Positions 18,098-27,612 of a stretch of DNA of 64,000 bases are shown here, piece by piece. The translations under genes were made by a program, and so were the position numbers. A model generated the notes under the pieces. That model saw only the letters and a list, made by a program, of their open reading frames with translations. It was not told where the DNA came from and made no database searches. This stretch comes from Clostridiales bacterium UBA4039. Lineage in GTDB: Bacteria > Bacillota > Clostridia > Lachnospirales > Vallitaleaceae. Each line of letters starts with the position of its first letter. Position 1 is the stretch's first letter. The DNA lies in the NCBI GenBank assembly GCA_002382805.1, contig DGAD01000032.1, positions 1-64,000 of the forward strand, written 5' to 3'.

Positions 18098-18931
18098 TTC
18101 TTTGTAAAGATTTGTTTTTTTATCTAGCCATGGAGTTTCTAAAATCATAGGTCGTCCTGCAAGGCGAGGGTGATGAACAACATTATACAAAGTGTTAAAA
18201 CCAATGTGGTCCTGACCTTTTGGATTGGTTGCATCAGCGCCTAAATTAGCGTGACGGTCTTTATGTGCTCCTCTGGGATTAAGTGAGCCATTGATATGTA
18301 AAACTTTTAAGCGATCTAATCCGAGAATAGCATCAAAGTTATCAAGGACACCATCAAGATCATGGATGATGTCATATCCAGCATCATGAATGTGACATGT
18401 ATCAAGGCAAATGCCGAGTCGATGGTCATGGGTCACTCCAGCGATAATAGTTGCCAGTTCTTCAAAACTACGACCGATTTCTGAGCCTTTTCCAGCCATG
18501 GTTTCAAGGCAAATTATGGGACCTTCATCGTCGGTAAGGACTTCGTTAAGACCATCGATAATTTGTTGGGTCCCATAGTCAAGATTGGTTTCTGTAAAAG
18601 AGCCTGGATGCAATACAATATACTTAGCGCCAAAAGCTTCGCTACGTATAAGTTCTTGGCGAAGAAAACCTTTGGCTAAAGTGTAAATTGAGTCCTTATG
18701 AGAGGCTAAGTTAATGATATATGGTGCATGAACAATCGGACCTATAAGTTGATGCTCGCGCATAAAGGCTTTGCCCTCTTCAATTTTCATATCTTGCAGT
18801 TCTTTTCTGCGTGTGTTTTGAGGTGCGCCGGTATATACCATAAATGTATCCGAACCATAGCTATGTGCTTCTTGTGCGGCGCCAAGAAGCCCCTTGGCTA
18901 TAGAAACATGTGAACCTAATAATAATGACAT
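18074..18931 (-). CDS. nfo: Endonuclease IV (AP endonuclease)
   Basis: 285 residues, the normal length for this TIM-barrel enzyme. It cleaves the phosphodiester bond 5' of abasic sites in base-excision repair using a three-zinc centre. Metal-ligand segments are visible in order: GSHVSIAKG, VHAPYIINLAS, VLHPGSF, CLETMAGKGSEIG, CLDTCHIHDAGYD and HINGSLNPRGAHKDRH. On the minus strand ATG 18931 is preceded by AGGAGG. It is convergent with the ArsR-like gene and divergent from the inositol monophosphatase gene. All catalytic segments appear intact. Confidence 0.95.
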   Translation of the reverse strand: MSLLLGSHVSIAKGLLGAAQEAHSYGSDTFMVYTGAPQNTRRKELQDMKIEEGKAFMREHQLIGPIVHAPYIINLASHKDSIYTLAKGFLRQELIRSEAFGAKYIVLHPGSFTETNLDYGTQQIIDGLNEVLTDDEGPIICLETMAGKGSEIGRSFEELATIIAGVTHDHRLGICLDTCHIHDAGYDIIHDLDGVLDNFDAILGLDRLKVLHINGSLNPRGAHKDRHANLGADATNPKGQDHIGFNTLYNVVHHPRLAGRPMILETPWLDKKTNLYKEEIERLRK

Positions 18932-18972
18932 AATAAACCTCCTAGTCTTTGTGTTAAGTATATGGTATTATA

Positions 18973-19000
18973 ATTTTATCAGAAGAATCCAAAGTGTCAA
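18973..19000 (-). promoter_or_regulatory. Promoter of nfo
   Basis: Read on the minus strand: a perfect TTGACA (19000-18995), 16 bases, then TAAAAT (18978-18973) preceded by TGA, an extended -10. It lies 42 bases upstream of the nfo start, in the gap between nfo and the divergent suhB-like gene. Confidence 0.65.
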
Positions 19001-19026
19001 ATACATTAAAATGAAAGGAAATACAT

Positions 19027-19839
19027 ATGAATCTTGAAGAATTGTATAAAATAAAAAATCACATACATGATTTGGTGAAAGAAGTTGGACAATATCAACT
19101 GGAAAATCTAGGAAGGCAAGATTTGGAAATTGATAAAAAAACGTCTGCAGTCGACTTGGTGACTGAAGTAGATAAAGAATCCGAACGAAGGATTATTCAT
19201 TATATTGAAACCCATTTTCTTGAGCATGCTATATTAGGTGAAGAAAGTGGTATGAACACAGCCAATCATGACAGTGAATTTTTGTGGGTGATAGATCCAG
19301 TTGATGGGACGACTAATTATGCCCATGGATACCCATTATTTTCGATTGCTATTGGATTACAATATAATCAAAAAACAATTTTTGGCAGTGTATATCTACC
19401 TTATATGGGTGACTATTTTTGGGCAATTCATGGTGAAGGCGCATATCTTAATAGCGAGCCGATTCATGTAAGTAGCCATGGGGCAATGGATGCTTCAATT
19501 ATTGCAACAGGATTCCCATATGATAAAAAAACAAGTCCTGATAATAACGAAAAGTATTTTGCAAAAATCATGCCTATCGTTGCAGGAATACGACGTACAG
19601 GTTCTGCTTGCATTGATTTGGCCTTTGTTGCAAGTGGTCGGGCAGAAGGGTATTTTGAAATGAATCTAAGCCCGTGGGATTTTATAGCGGCGCAACTAAT
19701 TGTTCAAGAAGCCGGTGGAGTCTGCTTGTCAAAACCTCTTCGAGAGCGTTATGCAGTTGTGGCAGGTAACCCGCATATCATAAAGGAACTGATAAAAAAT
19801 CTTAGTGAGGTATCAACATTAGATTACCCAGTGGAATAA
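19027..19839 (+). CDS. suhB: Inositol monophosphatase family protein
   Basis: 270 residues, typical length. The Mg2+-dependent phosphatase signatures are complete: GEESG (about residue 72), WVIDPVDGTTNYAHG (about residue 91) and a C-terminal WDFIAAQLIVQEAGG. The enzyme hydrolyses inositol-1-phosphate or related sugar phosphates; in bacteria SuhB also has roles in rRNA transcription, so the physiological substrate is open. GAAAGGAA precedes ATG 19027. It is followed 12 bases later by a chemoreceptor gene, probably in one transcript. Confidence 0.88.
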   Translation: MNLEELYKIKNHIHDLVKEVGQYQLENLGRQDLEIDKKTSAVDLVTEVDKESERRIIHYIETHFLEHAILGEESGMNTANHDSEFLWVIDPVDGTTNYAHGYPLFSIAIGLQYNQKTIFGSVYLPYMGDYFWAIHGEGAYLNSEPIHVSSHGAMDASIIATGFPYDKKTSPDNNEKYFAKIMPIVAGIRRTGSACIDLAFVASGRAEGYFEMNLSPWDFIAAQLIVQEAGGVCLSKPLRERYAVVAGNPHIIKELIKNLSEVSTLDYPVE

Positions 19840-19851
19840 GGAGGTTAAAGT

Positions 19852-21873
19852 ATGTCATTGCAAAAAAAACTTGTCTTAAGCATGAGTTTATTGAGCAGTT
19901 TAATGTTTATCCTTGTTTTTGGTGTTGTCTATAATCAAATGAATAAAATTATTGGCGATCAGGAAAATGAAAAAAATAAAATGATGGTCCAAACTATGGA
20001 CAATATGTTTGAAGAAGAATTAGATCGTGCTCAGGCCATTACTCTGACAATTATTAACAATCCTCAAACACAAGAGTTGTTTAAAAAAGGTGAACGTGAA
20101 GGGCTTATTCAGGCGTTAAAGCCTATATATGATTCAATGGGGAAAGATATAGCTCAAATGCAGTTTCATGAGATTGACTCAACCTCTTTTTTACGTCTGC
20201 ATGCGATAGATAAATATGGAGATAGTTTAAAAGAATTTCGCATGACAGTCAATGCGGCAAATTCAGAGAAAAAAATAATTCGAGGTCTTGAACGTGGTGT
20301 TAAAGGTTATGGGCTTCGAGTGGTTGCACCTGTTAGCTATAGAGATGAACATATAGGAAGTTTTGAAGTTGGTCTTGATTTTGGAGAGGAATTTTTGGAC
20401 CAAATTCAAGAAGTCTTGGGAGGAGATTACTTTTTATATACCCTTGCTAAAGAAGGATTTGATGAGACGAAGATGCAAAATTATCAAACAGGCCTATTGA
20501 TAGGAACTGTTGAAGAAGATTCCTGGATGATTAATGAAAAAGACTTGGCACTAGTCAAAGAAGGAGAAACCGTTTTTCGACAAAGCAAAAACGGAGATCA
20601 TACAATCATTCTCCATCCGTTCTTAAATTATCAAGGGAATTTAGAAGGCTATTACAAAGTGATTTTAAGCCGAGAGGCAATAAAACAAAAAGTCCTTTAT
20701 ACAGACTTGCTCTTAATTGTCATTTTTTTAATAGCGATTACTCTTTTAGGGATAAGTATATTCTTTGTATCCAAACGTGTTGTTGTCAAGCCGATTAAAG
20801 GTTTGACATCAAGTATCGAGAAGTTTTCTCAATATGACTTTTCTTCTCAATCAATAAAACATCTCGTTGGCTCTAAAGAGCGTAAGGATGAGGTTGGTAT
20901 TATGGTAAGAGCTATGGTCAAAATGAAACAAAATATCGCTCTGTTAGTGCAAGAGATATCTGCGCAAGGAAATGGATTAGCATCTTCTTCGGATACATTA
21001 GCGATAACATCGGATGAGACATCTAAAGCTTCAGATGAAGTTGCAAAGACTATTGAACAAATGGCACAAGCAGCTATTCATCAAGCCGAACAGACGGATA
21101 CAGGTGCTAAAAAAATATATGTTCTTGGACAATCTATAGCATCAAGCTTGGATTTGATGGAAACTCTAAATAGTTCTGCAGATCAGATTGTTCAACTAAA
21201 AGATAATGGAAGTACAAGCTTAGAAAGCTTGGTTGAATTGAGCAAAGAAAACAAATGTGCCTCAAAAAAAATCCGAACAGTCATTGAAAGCACAAGTACA
21301 AGTGCCGGAAAAATCGAAGCGGCAAGTGATATGATTCAAAAAATATCGGAACAAACTAATCTACTTGCTTTAAATGCAGCTATTGAAGCCGCACGTGCAG
21401 GTGAAAGTGGAAAAGGTTTTGCCGTTGTAGCCGATGAGATTCGCAACCTAGCGGTTCAATCCGATACATTTTCAAAAGAAATCAATCTGGTGATTGGTGA
21501 TTTAATGCATAAAACTCAAGAAGCAGTTGCTGAAGTGACAACGGTGGAGGAAATCGTTGATGCACAAAATAGCCAAGCGCAAGTAACGTTAGATAAATTT
21601 AATGGTATAAGCATGTCTATTGAGCAGATCAAAGATGTTATTCAAAAAGTACATCATTCATCGCAAGAGATGGTTCGCCAAAAAGAAGATATTATTGAAA
21701 TTATTAATAATTTATCGGCAGTTGCAGAAGAAAATGCTGCCTCAACAGAAGAAGTTTCTGCAAGTATGGAGCAACAAAATGCGGCAATGGAAGAAATTGC
21801 TCAGGCAAGCGATGATTTGGCAAAGATTGCAGAAAAAATGGCTTTGAGTATCGAAAAATTTATTAGTGACTAA
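19852..21873 (+). CDS. Membrane chemoreceptor (methyl-accepting chemotaxis protein)
   Basis: 673 residues. Membrane helix 1 (~7-27), an extracytoplasmic ligand domain of about 255 residues (CACHE-like by layout), membrane helix 2 (~286-306), a HAMP region beginning [13 protein letters not shown], and a signalling domain whose tip reads [20 protein letters not shown] (near residue 499). The C-terminal coiled coil contains [21 protein letters not shown] methylation segments. It senses an external compound and signals to CheA/CheW. AGGAGG precedes ATG 19852. The stop shares its last base with an upstream ATG of the next gene. The ligand is unknown. Confidence 0.92.
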   Translation: MSLQKKLVLSMSLLSSLMFILVFGVVYNQMNKIIGDQENEKNKMMVQTMDNMFEEELDRAQAITLTIINNPQTQELFKKGEREGLIQALKPIYDSMGKDIAQMQFHEIDSTSFLRLHAIDKYGDSLKEFRMTVNAANSEKKIIRGLERGVKGYGLRVVAPVSYRDEHIGSFEVGLDFGEEFLDQIQEVLGGDYFLYTLAKEGFDETKMQNYQTGLLIGTVEEDSWMINEKDLALVKEGETVFRQSKNGDHTIILHPFLNYQGNLEGYYKVILSREAIKQKVLYTDLLLIVIFLIAITLLGISIFFVSKRVVVKPIKGLTSSIEKFSQYDFSSQSIKHLVGSKERKDEVGIMVRAMVKMKQNIALLVQEISAQGNGLASSSDTLAITSDETSKASDEVAKTIEQMAQAAIHQAEQTDTGAKKIYVLGQSIASSLDLMETLNSSADQIVQLKDNGSTSLESLVELSKENKCASKKIRTVIESTSTSAGKIEAASDMIQKISEQTNLLALNAAIEAARAGESGKGFAVVADEIRNLAVQSDTFSKEINLVIGDLMHKTQEAVAEVTTVEEIVDAQNSQAQVTLDKFNGISMSIEQIKDVIQKVHHSSQEMVRQKEDIIEIINNLSAVAEENAASTEEVSASMEQQNAAMEEIAQASDDLAKIAEKMALSIEKFISD

Positions 21874-21890
21874 TGGATGGAGGAAGTAAG

Positions 21891-22340
21891 ATGGCTATAT
21901 CAGTACTACTTATATTTTGCATCATTATTAGCGATCAGATATCAAAACATTGTGCGAGACAAAAGTTAAGTAATAGGACGAGTCAAAAGGGTGTTTTTCA
22001 TTTGAAGCTGGTTTATAATAAAGGGGCATTTCGAGGTCTTTTAAAAGAACGTCCGGTGTTATTAGCGTTGATTCAAGGAATAGCAGTTTTTTCTGTTTTT
22101 ATTGTGTGGTTGATCTGTGTTTTTATAAAAAAAGAGCGTGGAATGGTATTTGGGCTTTCATGTATTTTAGGTGGGGCGATTGGTAATTTTATTGATCGCG
22201 TCCACGAAGGAAAAGTGACAGATTTTTTTGCAATTAAATGGACAAAGAATCTATACTATAATGTTGCAGACTGGTTTATTTTTCTTGGTGGAGTGTGGGT
22301 GCTTATACTCGAAATAAAAGGTTATGTCACAAGATCGTGA
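21891..22340 (+). CDS. lspA: Lipoprotein signal peptidase (signal peptidase II)
   Basis: 149 residues from ATG 21891, preceded by GGAGGAAG; an in-frame ATG at 21873 overlaps the chemoreceptor stop and lacks a good site. Four membrane helices. The LspA signatures are present: NKGAFRG, then GGAIGNFIDRV and YYNVADWFIF, carrying the two catalytic Asp. The enzyme cleaves prolipoproteins before the lipidated Cys, for example the FMN-binding lipoprotein at 60638. The last codons and stop form the left arm of a strong terminator hairpin. Confidence 0.93.
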   Translation: MAISVLLIFCIIISDQISKHCARQKLSNRTSQKGVFHLKLVYNKGAFRGLLKERPVLLALIQGIAVFSVFIVWLICVFIKKERGMVFGLSCILGGAIGNFIDRVHEGKVTDFFAIKWTKNLYYNVADWFIFLGGVWVLILEIKGYVTRS

Positions 22341-22350
22341 CATAACCTTT
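22317..22350. terminator. Bidirectional terminator between lspA and aroC
   Basis: Perfect 14-base inverted repeat (22317-22330 and 22337-22350, arm AAAGGTTATGTCAC) with loop AAGATC. The arms are A- and T-rich at the base, suiting both directions. The left arm encodes the LspA C-terminus and the lspA stop (22338-22340) lies in the right arm. Confidence 0.85.
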
Positions 22351-22353
22351 TGC

Positions 22354-23460
22354 TTATTGCTCTTTATTAAAGATTGCCTTGATGTAGTCCATTTGGGTTG
22401 TTGTCTGTTGTAGAAGAAGATCGAGTAAAGTAACTGCAATCATATTTTCAACAACAATGACCGCACGTGGGACAATAACGGGGTCATGACGCCCGCCAAT
22501 GACGAGGTCAATAAGCTCGCCACGACGATTCGTAGCTTTTTGTTCTAAGTGAATACTTGGAGTTGGTTTGACTGCTGCACGGATAGTGATTTCGCTGCCA
22601 TCTGAAATGCCGCCGGTCATTCCGCCGGCATGGTTAGTGGCTTTGTTTATATGTCCGTCCTCGTCTTTATAGAAGTCGTTGTTTTCAAAACCTGTCATTG
22701 CCGCTGCATTAAAACCAGCTCCAATTTCAACTCCTTTGATTGCACCGATTGACATAATTGCATGGGCGATAAGACCGTCAAGTTTATCAAAAACAGGCTG
22801 TCCGATACCAGCAGGAAGCCCATTAATACGACATTCGATTACACCGCCAGCCGAATTACCTTCTTTTATAAGATCATCCATGTATTTTTCACAAGGTTCG
22901 ACAAGTGCTTCGTCAGCAAATCGGAAGGGGTTATCAAAAATAATGGAAGGGTCAAAATGGCTATCATTCATGGTTAAATGTCCGATGGATTTTGCATAAG
23001 TGACAATATCAACACCAAGTTCCTTTAAGATTTTTTTGGCAATAGCACCAGCAGCGACTCGGGCAATTGTCTCACGACCTGAGGAGCGCCCGCCCCCGCG
23101 ATAATCTCTAAAACCATACTTCGCATCGTAAGCCATGTCAGCGTGTCCTGGACGATAGACGTCCATGATTTCAGTATAATCGCGTGAACGATGGTCTTTG
23201 TTGTAAACTAAAAGAGAAATCGGAGTTCCTGTCGTTGTTTCTTCAAAAACGCCGGAAAGAATTTTAACTTTGTCGGCCTCATCACGAGGCGTGCAATAGG
23301 GAGATTGTCCTGGACGACGTTTGTTCAAATCCAGTTGTATATCCCTTTCAAGAAGTTTTAATCCTGCAGGGCATCCATCAATGACGACACCAACTCCAGG
23401 ACCATGGGATTCTCCCCATGTTGTTATTGTAAATATTTTTCCAAATATGGATCCAGCCAT
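22354..23460 (-). CDS. aroC: Chorismate synthase
   Basis: 368 residues, full length. It converts EPSP to chorismate, the last shared step of aromatic amino-acid synthesis, using reduced FMN. Signatures: GKIFTITTWGESHG at the start, DLNKRRPGQS, the central YRGGGRSSGRETIARVAAGAIAKK-type segment, and SDGSEITIRAAVKPTPSI near the end. On the minus strand AAAGGATG precedes ATG 23460. It is a single gene divergent from tgt and convergent with lspA, with no other shikimate gene nearby. Confidence 0.96.
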   Translation of the reverse strand: MAGSIFGKIFTITTWGESHGPGVGVVIDGCPAGLKLLERDIQLDLNKRRPGQSPYCTPRDEADKVKILSGVFEETTTGTPISLLVYNKDHRSRDYTEIMDVYRPGHADMAYDAKYGFRDYRGGGRSSGRETIARVAAGAIAKKILKELGVDIVTYAKSIGHLTMNDSHFDPSIIFDNPFRFADEALVEPCEKYMDDLIKEGNSAGGVIECRINGLPAGIGQPVFDKLDGLIAHAIMSIGAIKGVEIGAGFNAAAMTGFENNDFYKDEDGHINKATNHAGGMTGGISDGSEITIRAAVKPTPSIHLEQKATNRRGELIDLVIGGRHDPVIVPRAVIVVENMIAVTLLDLLLQQTTTQMDYIKAIFNKEQ

Positions 23461-23502
23461 AATATCATCCTTTCTATGCTCGTGTTTGCGAAAGTATCTA
23501 CA

Positions 23503-23531
23503 ATTATAATTGATTTAAAGTGATAAAGCAA
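23503..23531 (-). promoter_or_regulatory. Promoter of aroC
   Basis: Read on the minus strand: TTGCTT (23531-23526), 17 bases, TATAAT (23508-23503), about 43 bases upstream of the aroC start. The rest of the 218-base gap to tgt is very A/T rich; a TATACT at 23608 could serve tgt but has no good -35 box. Confidence 0.5.
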
Positions 23532-23678
23532 GTTTGTCAAATTTTAAATTTTTTTCGATTATATCAGATTTTAATAAAGTTTTACTAGTTTTTTGAACAA
23601 AAACGTGTATACTAATAGAAGAGAATAGGCATTAAGCGACGAAAACTTGATGCGAAATCAAAATAGATAGGTGAAATT

Positions 23679-24812
23679 ATGTATGAATTGTTAAAAGTAG
23701 ATGGGCGAGCAAAACGTGGACGTTTTCACACAGTACATGGAACGATTGAGACGCCTGTTTTTATGAATGTTGGAACTGCAGCGGCCATTAAAGGTGCCGT
23801 ATCAACGAAAGATTTGGAAGACATAAAATGCCAAGTTGAATTATCCAATACATATCATTTGCATGTCCGTCCCGGAGATGAGCTTATTCATAAGCTTGGG
23901 GGATTGCATAAGTTTATGGTATGGGACAAACCGATACTAACAGATTCAGGTGGGTTCCAAGTATTTAGTTTGGCTAAGCTACGTAAAATCAAAGAAGAAG
24001 GCGTATATTTTGCATCACATATTGACGGTCGCAAGATTTTTATGGGACCCGAAGAAAGTATGCAGATACAGTCAAATCTTGCCTCGACTATTGCTATGGC
24101 ATTTGATGAATGTCCACCGCATCCTGCAACAAGGGAGTATATGCAAGACTCAGTAGATCGAACAACACGTTGGCTAGAACGTTGTAAGTCAGAGATGACC
24201 AAATTAAATCAGCAAGAACGTACAATCAATCCAAAACAAATGCTTTTTGGTATCAATCAAGGCGGAACGTTTGAAGATATTCGTATCGAACATGCAAAGG
24301 TCATATCAGAACTAGAGTTAGATGGTTATGCTCTTGGAGGATTAGCCGTTGGAGAATCTCATAGTGAGATGTATCGTATTCTTGAAGAAACAGTGCCATA
24401 TCTGCCGCAAAACAAGCCAACATATTTAATGGGGGTAGGTACTCCGGAAAATATATTAGAAGGGGTTGAGCGCGGTGTTGACTTTTTTGACTGCGTATAT
24501 CCTTCGAGAAATGGTCGTCATGGACACGTCTATACAGACCATGGTAAGATGAACTTATTGAATTCTAAATATCAAGACGATGATCGACCGATTGATGAAA
24601 ACTGTGGATGTCCGGCATGTCAAAAATATTCACGCGCATATATTCGACATCTTTTAAAGGCGAAGGAAATGTTAGGTATGCGTCTGGCTGTGTTACATAA
24701 TTTGTATTTTTATAATACAATGATGGAAGAGATTCGCGACGCGATTGACCAAGGACGCTATTCAGAATACAAACGCAAAAAAATTGAAGGATTTAAAAAT
24801 AGTCAGAAGTAA
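23679..24812 (+). CDS. tgt: tRNA-guanine transglycosylase
   Basis: 377 residues. It exchanges guanine 34 of GUN-anticodon tRNAs for a queuosine precursor. The substrate-binding stretch LTDSGGFQVFSL, the catalytic-Asp region FDCVYPSRNGRHG and the zinc site CGCPACQKYSRAYIRHL with a distant His (LAVLHNLYFY) are all present. A weak AGGTG site precedes ATG 23679. It heads an apparent tgt-yajC transcript, a common bacterial arrangement linking it to the Sec genes; secDF lies 5 kb downstream after an insertion of other genes. Confidence 0.96.
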   Translation: MYELLKVDGRAKRGRFHTVHGTIETPVFMNVGTAAAIKGAVSTKDLEDIKCQVELSNTYHLHVRPGDELIHKLGGLHKFMVWDKPILTDSGGFQVFSLAKLRKIKEEGVYFASHIDGRKIFMGPEESMQIQSNLASTIAMAFDECPPHPATREYMQDSVDRTTRWLERCKSEMTKLNQQERTINPKQMLFGINQGGTFEDIRIEHAKVISELELDGYALGGLAVGESHSEMYRILEETVPYLPQNKPTYLMGVGTPENILEGVERGVDFFDCVYPSRNGRHGHVYTDHGKMNLLNSKYQDDDRPIDENCGCPACQKYSRAYIRHLLKAKEMLGMRLAVLHNLYFYNTMMEEIRDAIDQGRYSEYKRKKIEGFKNSQK

Positions 24813-24840
24813 TTTCTGATGAAAATACAAGGAGGATTAT

Positions 24841-25242
24841 ATGAATCAAATATTAGTATTATTAGAAGCAGGAGCTGGAGCGCCAGCAGGTGGACTTACA
24901 TCATTGTTATTAATTTATGGAGCCATTTTTGCTATTTTCTGGTTTTTCATTATTCGACCACAGCGTAAAAAACAAAAACAAATTGATGCAATGCAAAATT
25001 CAATTGAAGTAGGAAATTCAGTATTAACCTCAGGTGGGTTGTTTGGAAAAGTAGTGGATGTTATTAACAATGTTGTTGTTGTTGAATTTGGAACGAATAA
25101 ATCTGTTCGAGTTCCAGTTCAAAAATCAGCGATTGTTTCTGTGACAGAACCAGACATGAGTATTGCAAAAGAAGTAACAGAAGAATCAAAGTCAGATGAT
25201 AAAAAATCAAAGTCAGATGACAAAAAATCAGACGATAAGTAA
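24841..25242 (+). CDS. yajC: YajC, Sec translocase accessory subunit
   Basis: 133 residues: one membrane helix (residues ~14-36, LLLIYGAIFAIFWFFIIRPQ) followed by the conserved RKKQKQIDAMQ region and a short beta domain (VLTSGGLFGKVVDV). YajC associates with SecDF in preprotein export. Unusually, the last ~25 residues are a low-complexity tail of repeated KSDDK units, encoded by three near-identical DNA repeats of about 21 bases (25186-25240). AGGAGG precedes ATG 24841. A terminator follows. Confidence 0.9.
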   Translation: MNQILVLLEAGAGAPAGGLTSLLLIYGAIFAIFWFFIIRPQRKKQKQIDAMQNSIEVGNSVLTSGGLFGKVVDVINNVVVVEFGTNKSVRVPVQKSAIVSVTEPDMSIAKEVTEESKSDDKKSKSDDKKSDDK

Positions 25243-25276
25243 TGATATGTACATTTTCTTAATTGCATAGGTAGTA

Positions 25277-25321
25277 AAAAAAAGCGAATGGATTTGATAA
25301 TCAAATGAATTCGCTTTTTTT
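25277..25321 (+). terminator. Terminator after yajC
   Basis: Inverted repeat AAAAAAGCGAAT ... ATTCGCTTTTTT, with an inner TTTGATAATCAAA helix and a T-run at 25315-25321. It separates tgt-yajC from the phosphofructokinase gene. Confidence 0.75.
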
Positions 25322-25394
25322 ATATGCTTTTATGCACGAAAGCATATATATGTGGTAAAATATGAGTACAAATACTATACAAGGAGCTGATTCA

Positions 25395-26618
25395 ATGGAA
25401 CTAAGAGGTAAAGTGCTTATTGCTCAAGGGGGAGGGCCGACAGCTGTTATTAATCAAAGCTTAGTTGGTGCAGTCCTTGAATCACGCAAGTTTCCACAAA
25501 TTACTAAAGTATATGGGGCAATCAATGGTGTGGAAGGCATTATTAATGAACGCTTTATGGATCTGACTAGAGAAACGACACATAACTTAGAACAAGTTGG
25601 AATTACACCTGCGTCGGCATTGTTATCGACTCGAATTAAGCCGGATGAAGCCTATTGTAAAGAAATATTTAAAGTTTTAAAAGCGCATGATGTCCGCTAC
25701 TTTTTCTATATCGGAGGAAATGACTCTGCGGATACAGTACGGATTGTCAATGAAAATGCAAAACAATCAGAATATGAATTTCGTGCTATTCATATTCCAA
25801 AAACAATTGATAATGATTTGGTCCTTAATGACCATACGCCGGGATATGGTTCCGCTGCGAGATATGTTGCAGAAGCATTTATCGGCATTAATCTTGATAA
25901 TCGTGCACTTCAAGGAGTTTATATTGGAGTGGTCATGGGAAGGCATGCAGGCTTTTTGACGGCGGCTTCATCCTTGGCAAAAAAATATCCGGATGATGGA
26001 CCGCATTTAATTTATCTGCCGGAGCGTGCATTTGATGTTGAGCAGTTTCTTATTGACGTCAAAAATGTCTACGAAAAATATGGACGCTGTGTTATTGCAG
26101 TTTCTGAGGGAATCAAAGATAAGAGTGGCACACCAATTATGCTATCATTAACAGATAGTATTGAAAAAGATGCACACGGCAATGTTCAATTATCAGGATC
26201 GGGGCAATTAGGAGATATGTTGTCTGATCTGATTAAAACACGTCTTAATTATACACGTGTACGCTCAGATACTTTGGGGTATACCCAAAGAAACTTTATC
26301 GGAGCTATATCGGATGTGGATTCTCATGAAGCACGTGAAGTTGGAGAAAAGGCAGCCCAGTTCGCCATTTGGGATAATGTCGACGGCTCCATTGTTTTAG
26401 AAAGAACAGGAGATTATAGCATTAATTATCATCTATATCCCCTAGAAGCTGTTGCCGGCAAGACAAAATATATGCCGGATGAGTTTATTAATGCCGCAGG
26501 CAATAATGTCACAGATGCATTCTTTCGATATGCAAGACCGCTTATTGGCTCTGCATTTCCACAGCCACACCGATTACGTGCGCCAATGGCTAAGCGTATC
26601 TTGCATCATGATGACTAG
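25395..26618 (+). CDS. pfp: Pyrophosphate-dependent 6-phosphofructokinase
   Basis: 407 residues from ATG 25395, chosen because AAGGAG precedes it; an in-frame ATG at 25362 has no site. The enzyme phosphorylates fructose-6-phosphate, here using PPi. The family marker is PKTIDND: Lys replaces the Gly of ATP-type PGTIDND. In the phosphate loop GGNDS replaces GGDGS. Both changes match PPi-PFKs of Clostridia. Other segments: GYGSAARYVAEA and VMGRHAGFLTAAS. PPi use saves ATP in glycolysis and makes the step reversible. The stop codon overlaps that of the convergent PHP gene. Phosphoryl donor is inferred from the motifs. Confidence 0.88.
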   Translation: MELRGKVLIAQGGGPTAVINQSLVGAVLESRKFPQITKVYGAINGVEGIINERFMDLTRETTHNLEQVGITPASALLSTRIKPDEAYCKEIFKVLKAHDVRYFFYIGGNDSADTVRIVNENAKQSEYEFRAIHIPKTIDNDLVLNDHTPGYGSAARYVAEAFIGINLDNRALQGVYIGVVMGRHAGFLTAASSLAKKYPDDGPHLIYLPERAFDVEQFLIDVKNVYEKYGRCVIAVSEGIKDKSGTPIMLSLTDSIEKDAHGNVQLSGSGQLGDMLSDLIKTRLNYTRVRSDTLGYTQRNFIGAISDVDSHEAREVGEKAAQFAIWDNVDGSIVLERTGDYSINYHLYPLEAVAGKTKYMPDEFINAAGNNVTDAFFRYARPLIGSAFPQPHRLRAPMAKRILHHDD

Positions 26619-27469
26619 AGGTGATGATGCATAGCAATGAGCAGTTCATCAGGAACACATAGATGACCAAAACCGGTTCCTAGATCATTGCCGGGTTTAT
26701 TGGCTCCATGAAAGTCAGAACCTCCGGAGCGTAATAGAGAAAACCGTTTGGCAATATGAAGCATAGCGCGTGTCTCCTGAGAGCTATAAAGAGAATAATA
26801 CGTCTCAATTGCTTCTAGACCATAACTTTTTAATTGATCAACAAGTGAATATAGGCCGTTGCTGTCTAGCGGATAAAGAGTGGGGTGTGCCAAGACGGGT
26901 ATACCCCCGCTTTTTTTTATGAGTTCAATGGCGAACTGGCTAGAGACATCTTCTCGAGGGACGTAGAATTTTTTTCCGTTTCCAATAAGCGTATGAAAGA
27001 CGTCTTTGGTTTTTTTAAAATAGCCTTTTTGGACGAGATAACTTGCGAAATGTGAGCGAGTGATGACGCTGTCTTTTGCGTGGGCTTTAAGCTTGGCAGA
27101 AGTAATGTCATAGTCGTGGGCTTGGAGTGAAGCTATCATTTTTTCATTGCGACGTTCACGGTCATCATAAATGCGCTTTAATCCATGAATAAAACTCTGA
27201 TGTTTAATATTTATGAATAAACCGACAATATGGATGTCAAAATCATATCGATCCATGGTCGTGGAAAGTTCAATGCCATTAATGAGTTCGAGAGTGTCTT
27301 TGGAGATTCCTTTTTCAGACATATAGGCTTGTGCTTCTAATAATCCGTCAATTGTATCGTGGTCTGTTATTGCAAGAGCTTTTAATTTTTTTGCGATAGC
27401 ATAATCAATGAGTTGCTGTGGTGAATACGTTCCATCTGAAGCTGTTGTATGGGTATGTAAATCAATCAT
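26615..27469 (-). CDS. PHP-domain phosphoesterase (TrpH/RNase AM-like)
   Basis: 284 residues. It begins with the PHP metal motif MIDLHTHTTASDGTYSP and ITDHDTIDGL; further ligands are in GIELSTT, PVLAHPTLY and SGGSDFHGANKPG. This is the YciV/TrpH group. Characterised members are metal-dependent 5'-3' exonucleases or 3',5'-nucleoside bisphosphate phosphatases, so nucleotide turnover is likely. On the minus strand AAAGGAG precedes ATG 27469. It is convergent with the phosphofructokinase gene, and both use the same CTAG for their stop codons. Confidence 0.85.
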   Translation of the reverse strand: MIDLHTHTTASDGTYSPQQLIDYAIAKKLKALAITDHDTIDGLLEAQAYMSEKGISKDTLELINGIELSTTMDRYDFDIHIVGLFINIKHQSFIHGLKRIYDDRERRNEKMIASLQAHDYDITSAKLKAHAKDSVITRSHFASYLVQKGYFKKTKDVFHTLIGNGKKFYVPREDVSSQFAIELIKKSGGIPVLAHPTLYPLDSNGLYSLVDQLKSYGLEAIETYYSLYSSQETRAMLHIAKRFSLLRSGGSDFHGANKPGNDLGTGFGHLCVPDELLIAMHHHL

Positions 27470-27571
27470 AATAACTCCTTTATATGTGGCAAATTAAAGC
27501 GTTTAGGACTTCATGATAGCATACTTTGGTGATATTTTCTATAAAATAAGATTTTAAATATACAGGAACTA

Positions 27572-27580
27572 TGATATAAT
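27572..27580 (+). promoter_or_regulatory. Extended -10 promoter of the SCIFF operon
   Basis: TGATATAAT at 27572-27580 is a perfect -10 box with the TGN extension, 33 bases upstream of the SCIFF start. The -35 region (TTTTAA at 27552-27557) is weak, as expected for an extended -10 promoter. Confidence 0.5.
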
Positions 27581-27612
27581 AGTTAAGGTTAAGAAAAAGG
27601 AGGCTGTGTAAA

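Noticed and set aside
22679..22999. Plus-strand open frames of 71-106 codons inside aroC
   Set aside because: They are antisense to an intact chorismate synthase, have no ribosome site and encode no recognisable protein.
23581..23613. Promoter for tgt at TATACT (23608)
   Set aside because: No acceptable -35 box lies 16-18 bases upstream, so I did not call it.
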